From NCBI GenBank assembly GCA_964388085.1, contig CAYLZW010000225.1:1-9907 (forward strand): a DNA stretch of 9,907 bases, given 5' to 3'. Position numbers and translations under genes: made by a program. Positions within the stretch are counted from its first letter, which is position 1; the number at the start of each line of letters is the position of its first letter. The notes beneath the pieces are model-generated. The model worked only from the letters and a program-made list of their open reading frames with translations, ran no database searches and was not told where the DNA came from. The stretch comes from CAYLZW01 sp964388085 (GTDB lineage: Bacteria; Myxococcota; UBA727; CAYLZW01). This document shows, one piece after another, positions 6,095 to 9,907 of this stretch.

Positions 6095-7162
6095 ATGACC
6101 GACACGAGTAAGAGTCCGCTGAGGCGCAAGGTGCCTCGGCCCTTCCACGTCGCCGTCGTCGGCGCCACCGGGGCCGTCGGCCGGGAGACGCTCGCCATCC
6201 TCGAGCAGCGTCGCTTCCCGGTGTCCCGGCTGCGCTTGTTCGCGAGCGCTCGCTCGGCCGGCGAGAAGGTTTCCTTCGGCGACGAAGAGCTCGTGGTGGA
6301 GGACCTCGACAAGGCCGCGCTCGACGGCATCGAGGTGGCGTTCCTCGCGGCCGGCGGCAGCGTGTCGAAGCGGCTCGTGCCGCTGCTCGCCGACCAGGGC
6401 GCGGTCAGCATCGACAAGTCGTCCAACTTCCGCATGGACCCGGAGGTCCCGCTGGTCGTCCCCGAGGTGAACGGCCAAGAGCTCGCCCGCTACGCGAACA
6501 AGCGCGTGGTGGCGACGCCGAACTGCTCCACCATTCAGCTCGTGCAAGCCTTGAAGCCGTTGCACGACGCGGTCGGCCTGCGCCGCGTGATCTGCTGCAC
6601 GTACCAGGCGGTGTCGGGCGCGGGCCGCGGGGGCATCGACGAGCTCGAGACGCAGGTGCGCGATCTCTTCAACGCGCGCGACGTGCGCTCCACCGAGTGC
6701 TTCGGCCGGCGCATCGCCTTCAACACCCTGCCCTGCATCCCGAACAAGGGCTTCCTCCCGGACGGCAGCACGACGGAAGAGAAGAAGATGGTCGACGAGT
6801 CGCGCAAGATCCTCGGCGTCGCGGACCTCCGGGTCGGCGTCACCTGCGTGCGCGTGCCGGTGTTCAACTCGCACTCCGAGGCGGTGCACGTGGAGCTGGC
6901 AAAGCCCCTCGATGCCGAGGTCGCGCGCGAGCTCTGGCGCAACACGGACAACCTACTCGTCGTCGACGATCCCGCGAACGATCTGTACCCGACGCCCGAG
7001 GAGGCGACCGGCCAGGACCACACCCTCATCGGCCGCGTGCGCAGCGATCCGTCGCTCGACAACGGGCTCGCGTTCTGGGTCGTCAGCGACAACCTGCGCA
7101 CGGGCGCGGCGCTGAACGCCGTACGCATCGCCGAGGTGCTCTGCACGGAGCATCTGGCATGA
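6095..7162 (+). CDS. asd: Aspartate-semialdehyde dehydrogenase
   Basis: Cytosolic enzyme that reduces aspartyl-4-phosphate to aspartate-4-semialdehyde with NADPH, the branch point to lysine/diaminopimelate, threonine and methionine. The 355-residue product has the nucleotide-binding GATGAVG (23-29) and SIDKSSNFR. The catalytic Cys144 is in TPNCSTIQ, the substrate-loop motif is YQAVSGAG (170-177), and CVRVPVFNSHSEAVHVE (251 onward) carries the substrate Arg253 and catalytic His260. It closes with the family-typical NLRTGAALNAVRIAEVL. Length and motifs fit the shorter bacterial form of about 340 residues, with a basic extension of about 15 residues at the N-terminus. The ATG follows AAAGAGAG (6084-6091), a modest ribosome binding site. 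The stop overlaps the next start as ATGA, so this gene is probably co-transcribed with the envelope genes behind it. The call is secure. Confidence 0.97.
   Translation: MTDTSKSPLRRKVPRPFHVAVVGATGAVGRETLAILEQRRFPVSRLRLFASARSAGEKVSFGDEELVVEDLDKAALDGIEVAFLAAGGSVSKRLVPLLADQGAVSIDKSSNFRMDPEVPLVVPEVNGQELARYANKRVVATPNCSTIQLVQALKPLHDAVGLRRVICCTYQAVSGAGRGGIDELETQVRDLFNARDVRSTECFGRRIAFNTLPCIPNKGFLPDGSTTEEKKMVDESRKILGVADLRVGVTCVRVPVFNSHSEAVHVELAKPLDAEVARELWRNTDNLLVVDDPANDLYPTPEEATGQDHTLIGRVRSDPSLDNGLAFWVVSDNLRTGAALNAVRIAEVLCTEHLA
7147..7150 (+). promoter_or_regulatory. Ribosome binding site inside the end of asd
   Basis: GGAG lies 8 nt before ATG 7159, within the last codons of asd. It favours the ATG that overlaps the asd stop (ATGA) over the in-frame ATG codons at 7162 and 7171. 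Any of the three leaves the signal peptide intact. Confidence 0.5.
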
Positions 7163-9012
7163 TGCGGCGCATGAACGTGCAGCTTGGAATCGTGGTCGCG
7201 GCGGGGTTTTTGGCGAGCGTGGGCGCGAGCGCGCAGGTGACCGGCAGCTTCGACGCGTCCGTGACGCGGAGCTTCCTCGAGCCGGAGCAGTTGAACCGCG
7301 CGTCGTGCTCGGAGCTCGACGGCGACGCGACGCTGACGCTGCGCGGGTCGGGTCCGACGGGCGCGACGCTGCGCGGCTACGTCATCGATGATCTGTCCGG
7401 CACGGCGGAGCGCCCGGAGTGCCTCGAGCTCGTCCGGGCGGAGGACGAAGGCCGCCTCGCGTTCGAGGTCGACCGCCTGACGACGCCAGCGAGCAGCTTC
7501 ACCGAGGAGATCGCGGTGCCGCTCGCGGACCTCGTCGGCGACGGCTGCGCGAGCGACGACGGCGTGCGCTCGAATGACACCGCGCTGTGCGTGTACTTGA
7601 CGGACTCCCGGCTCCGGCAGCTCGCCAGGCTCGGCTTCTTCGTCGCGATCGACACGCACGTCCCCCCGCGTCCCACCGTAGAGGGCCTGAGCGCCGGCAA
7701 CGGCCGCCTCAGCTTCGACGTCGGCAACGTCGAGGACACGCCCGACGTCTTCGAGTTCCTCGTGCAGCACCGCCCCTGCACCGCCATCGCGGACGGCGGC
7801 GTCGCGGGCGACGGTGGCGCCAGCGCTCTCGGGGACGCCGGACCGAGCGACGCCGAGCTTATCGAGGCCGACAGCATCTGTGACGCGCCCGTTGACTTCA
7901 CGCAGACCGTCGTGCGCAGCGAGCAGGTCGCGCTGACCGGGCTGCGCAACGGCGTCCAATACGAGCTGCGCGTGCTCGTGCGCGACGACTTCGGGAACGT
8001 CAGCGAGCCGTCCGAGGCGATCACCGCGACGCCGCAAAAGGGCATCAGCCCGCTCGACTTCTACAACGGCGCCGGGAGCCCCTACTCGACGGCGCCCTCG
8101 TGCTCGTCGCTGCAGGGGAGCGCCCTGCCGGTGTTCGGCCTGTTCGCGCTGCTCGGCTTCGTCGGCCTGCGTCGACGTAAGCGCACGCAGCGCGGGCCGC
8201 GGGGCACCTCCTGCGCGGCGCTGGTCTTGCCCGCGCTGCTCGCCTCCAGCGCGGGCTACGCGCAGGACGATGACGGCTTCAAGAACATCGACACGCGCAA
8301 CGGCGAGGTCACGCTCTCGATGTTCGTCGGCCCCTATCACCCGGGCATCGACGACGAGCAGGTCGACGGCGGCGCGATCTTCCCCATCTACGAATGCTTC
8401 TTCGACGACGCGACCCTCGTGGAGCTCGGCGCCAGCCTCGACTACCACCTGCTGGACATCTTCGGCAGCCTGCAGATCGGGCTCGGCGTGAACGCGACGC
8501 AGGCCAAGGGCTTCGCCCTGGCGCCCACGGTGACGGGGGTCGACGGCTGCGGCCAGCGCACGGACGACAGCGTCGAGCTCACCATCGTGAAGGTGAAGCC
8601 GCAGCTCAGCTACCGGCTCGATCCGCTGCTCGATTGGTTCGGCTTCCCGCTCGTGCCCTACGGGCGCGTCGGCCTCGTGGGCGCCGGTTACGCCTTTACG
8701 ACGAGCGGCCTGTTCCCGGACGCGCCGACGAAGGCGCAAAACCCGGTCGGCCTCGTGCTCGGCTGGGAGGCCGCCGGCGGCCTGATGTTGGCGCTCGACT
8801 TCTGGGACTACATCGATCCCTTCTCGAAGTACGGCACCAAGCGCGCGCGCGCGCACGAGGTCTTCGACCACGCGTTCGTCTACGGCGAGGCCCTGTGGCA
8901 GCCCGTCGACAACTTCGGCCGCCCCTCGCTCATCCTCTCGCCCACGGACCCCTTCTCGGGGACGAGCTCCCCCTGGACGGTGCACTTCGGGGTCGCGGTG
9001 GAGCTGTTGTGA
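7159..9012 (+). CDS. Fused surface protein: MYXO-CTERM-type FnIII-like protein joined to an MXAN_2562-like outer-membrane beta-barrel
   Basis: A single 617-residue frame that reads as two exported proteins. First half: a signal peptide (1-25, likely cleaved at ASA|Q), a Cys-containing beta-rich region, a fibronectin-III-like stretch (about 168-293, with LTGLRNGVQYELRVLV then VSEPSEAITATP), and an Asp/Gly-rich insert (212-231). It ends with a MYXO-CTERM-like tail: Cys315, a hydrophobic segment 322-337, then RRRKR (339-343). Such tails normally end a protein. Second half: a new signal-peptide-like segment (352-368, ending AGYA|Q) and a barrel (370-617) with GLGVN, FPLVPYGRVGLVGAGY and VDNFGRPSLILSPTD, the signature I associate with MXAN_2562-type outer-membrane proteins. 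In Myxococcus, from memory, the two parts are adjacent genes (MXAN_2561 and MXAN_2562). No stop and no ATG lies at the junction. A true fusion, internal initiation at GTG 8131, or an assembly error remain possible. Confidence 0.85.
   Translation: MMRRMNVQLGIVVAAGFLASVGASAQVTGSFDASVTRSFLEPEQLNRASCSELDGDATLTLRGSGPTGATLRGYVIDDLSGTAERPECLELVRAEDEGRLAFEVDRLTTPASSFTEEIAVPLADLVGDGCASDDGVRSNDTALCVYLTDSRLRQLARLGFFVAIDTHVPPRPTVEGLSAGNGRLSFDVGNVEDTPDVFEFLVQHRPCTAIADGGVAGDGGASALGDAGPSDAELIEADSICDAPVDFTQTVVRSEQVALTGLRNGVQYELRVLVRDDFGNVSEPSEAITATPQKGISPLDFYNGAGSPYSTAPSCSSLQGSALPVFGLFALLGFVGLRRRKRTQRGPRGTSCAALVLPALLASSAGYAQDDDGFKNIDTRNGEVTLSMFVGPYHPGIDDEQVDGGAIFPIYECFFDDATLVELGASLDYHLLDIFGSLQIGLGVNATQAKGFALAPTVTGVDGCGQRTDDSVELTIVKVKPQLSYRLDPLLDWFGFPLVPYGRVGLVGAGYAFTTSGLFPDAPTKAQNPVGLVLGWEAAGGLMLALDFWDYIDPFSKYGTKRARAHEVFDHAFVYGEALWQPVDNFGRPSLILSPTDPFSGTSSPWTVHFGVAVELL
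8101..8190 (+). other. MYXO-CTERM-like sorting tail inside the fusion gene
   Basis: Encodes residues 315-344: Cys315 in PSCSSLQGS, a hydrophobic stretch (VFGLFALLGFVGL) and the basic cluster RRRKR. The layout of Cys, single hydrophobic helix and Arg cluster is that of MYXO-CTERM tails, which in myxobacteria direct processing and display on the cell surface and normally end within a few residues of the Arg cluster. Here coding continues for 273 more residues. Confidence 0.7.
8115..8133 (+). promoter_or_regulatory. Possible internal ribosome binding site and GTG start for the barrel half
   Basis: GGGGAG at 8115-8120 precedes the in-frame GTG at 8131 (residue 325) by 10 nt. Initiation there would give a 293-residue barrel precursor with a long, unusual leader: one hydrophobic stretch, RRRKR, then the second signal core. 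TTG at 8227 lies inside the signal core and is a poorer candidate. Confidence 0.25.
8212..8262 (+). other. Second, internal signal-peptide-like segment
   Basis: Encodes residues 352-368, a hydrophobic Ala/Leu core ending in a G-Y-A|Q signal-peptidase-like site, directly followed by DDDG and the barrel domain. Basic residues of the preceding tail (RRRKR, R346, R348) could serve as its n-region. There is no usable ATG in front of it. Confidence 0.6.
9000..9003 (+). promoter_or_regulatory. Ribosome binding site for the last gene
   Basis: GGAG sits 5 nt before GTG 9009, inside the final codons of the fusion gene. It supports the 4-nt overlap start (GTGA). Confidence 0.5.
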
Positions 9013-9907
9013 AGCAGCGGGCGGGCGACCGCTTCTGGGCGGCGGGCCTGCTCCTCCCCGTCGTGCTCGCCGGCGTCTTCTCGCTCTCGCGCATCGCCGC
9101 CGAGACCGACGACGTGCCTCGCGACGAGGACTACGTCGCCGCCCGGGAGGTCATCGAGGGCTGGGGCTTTCGCGCCGGGGAGGACGCGCTCAGCGTGCTG
9201 CCGCCCTGGTCCCTTCGTCCGCACAAGGTGCTGAAGCGCTTCCAGCCGATCTCCGGCGACGCGCTCGCTTCTCGCCCGCTCGAGCGCTGGGCGCGCCTGT
9301 TCGTCCTCGTGGAGCCGGACGCCGAGCGCTACCTGGAGCCGCTCGAGGAGCGCCTCGGCGCGCCCGCGGCCGTGGAGCAGCGCGGCCGGGTGAGCGTGCT
9401 GCGCTTCGATCTCGGCGGCCGGCGGGTGCTGTTCGACTTCGCGCGAGAGCTGGCGAAGGCGGAGATCGTCGTGCGCGACGCCGACCAGCCGGACGATCCC
9501 GACGCCACGCGCTGCGATCGTCCGACGCGCAACGGTCTCGCCTGCCGGGGAGCGAAGAATTGGCAGCGCGTCACGCGTGAGCATCTGCTGGTCTCGGAGA
9601 ACGGCCAGCACGTCGTGTGGGCGCATCCGCCGGCGCGCGGTCAGGTGCTCGAGATGACCTGGCGCAATGTGCCGTTGTCGGACGTGCTCGTCTTTCGCGG
9701 CGGGCACACGCGCTCGGGCGCGGACGTCGCGCGCGCGAGCGTCGACGTGGAGGTGCTGGTGGGCGGCGAGCCGCTCGCCGAGCTGCGCTACCCGCCGCGC
9801 TTCTCGTTCGACGCCGCCCGCCTCGACACCACGCGCTTCGCCGGCCAGCGCCGCGACGTGACCTTCCGGGTCTCGACGGAGGACAACGGCAAGAACCACT
9901 GGGCCTT
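9009..9907 (+). CDS. Membrane-anchored protein of unknown function, 3' end outside window
   Basis: An open frame runs from GTG 9009 to the window edge without a stop, giving 299 codons. I do not recognise the family. Residues 1-8 are basic and hydrophilic (MKQRAGDR), followed by one hydrophobic segment (about 9-29) with no clear cleavage site, so a single-pass anchor or uncleaved signal is likely. The rest would lie in the periplasm. It has an alpha/beta-looking region up to about residue 150, two Cys (in TRCDR and LACRG) that could form a disulfide, and a strand-rich second half (HVVWAHPPARGQVLEMTW, VDVEVLVGGEPLAEL, VTFRVSTEDNGKNHWAF). The second half resembles a beta-sandwich such as carbohydrate-binding modules, which is a guess from pattern alone. 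The overlap with the fusion gene suggests coupled translation and a related envelope role. Confidence 0.82.
   Translation, partial: MKQRAGDRFWAAGLLLPVVLAGVFSLSRIAAETDDVPRDEDYVAAREVIEGWGFRAGEDALSVLPPWSLRPHKVLKRFQPISGDALASRPLERWARLFVLVEPDAERYLEPLEERLGAPAAVEQRGRVSVLRFDLGGRRVLFDFARELAKAEIVVRDADQPDDPDATRCDRPTRNGLACRGAKNWQRVTREHLLVSENGQHVVWAHPPARGQVLEMTWRNVPLSDVLVFRGGHTRSGADVARASVDVEVLVGGEPLAELRYPPRFSFDAARLDTTRFAGQRRDVTFRVSTEDNGKNHWA

Noticed and set aside
6697..7158. Upstream extension of the fusion gene's frame into asd
   Set aside because: This part is an out-of-frame reading of asd; the signal peptide begins only at 7159, where a GGAG is correctly spaced.
7792..7851. Asp/Gly-rich stretch considered as a calcium-binding repeat
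   Set aside because: No regular nine-residue RTX pattern is present. It looks like the flexible Asp/Gly/Ala linkers common in myxobacterial surface proteins.
8178..8180. TAA just after the Arg cluster as the true stop of the first half of the fusion
   Set aside because: It is in another frame. The frame used stays coherent on both sides of this point, through the sorting tail and the second signal core, so a frameshift is not needed, though an assembly error cannot be fully excluded.
6535..8985. Long minus-strand open frame (about 816 codons) opposite asd and the fusion gene
   Set aside because: It is a by-product of G/C at third codon positions, which removes stops on the other strand. Its translation is low-complexity and rich in Arg, Ala and Glu, and it spans two well-supported + strand genes.

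Overview
This is a GC-rich window with seven genes, all on the + strand. Third codon positions are strongly G/C, starts are often GTG, and genes are tightly packed. A MYXO-CTERM-like surface-sorting tail, an outer-membrane barrel of the type I know as MXAN_2562, an Asp/Gly-rich linker, a PilZ protein, and a TPR lipoprotein ending in an AgmX/PglI-like domain all point to Myxococcota or a close relative, perhaps Polyangia. That assignment is inference from protein style; there is no rRNA in the window.

Layout. 1-992: the 3' part of pyrG (CTP synthase), with the complete glutaminase domain. 1040-2761: a secreted HEAT-repeat protein ending in a long Gly/Ala-rich hydrophobic repeat region. 2867-4339: a PilZ-type protein with a second PilZ-like module, an acidic linker and four CxxC pairs. 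4534-6039: a TPR lipoprotein with an AgmX/PglI- or TonB-like C-terminal domain. 6095-7162: asd (aspartate-semialdehyde dehydrogenase). 7159-9012: one frame joining a MYXO-CTERM-type surface protein to an outer-membrane beta-barrel. 9009-9907: the start of an unrecognised membrane-anchored protein cut by the window edge.

The last three genes overlap by 4 nt (ATGA, GTGA) and look translationally coupled, so a core amino-acid biosynthesis gene leads a short envelope operon. The first four genes are separated by gaps of 47-194 nt. Hairpins without a T-run sit just after four consecutive stop codons, and promoter-like sequences precede the PilZ and TPR genes, so these look like separate transcription units. 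No stretch over 300 nt lacks a gene. I saw no tRNA, rRNA, CRISPR array, insertion sequence or attachment site.

The most notable item is the fusion gene at 7159-9012. It has two signal-peptide-like segments and a sorting tail in the middle of a single reading frame, where related bacteria, as I recall, carry two adjacent genes.
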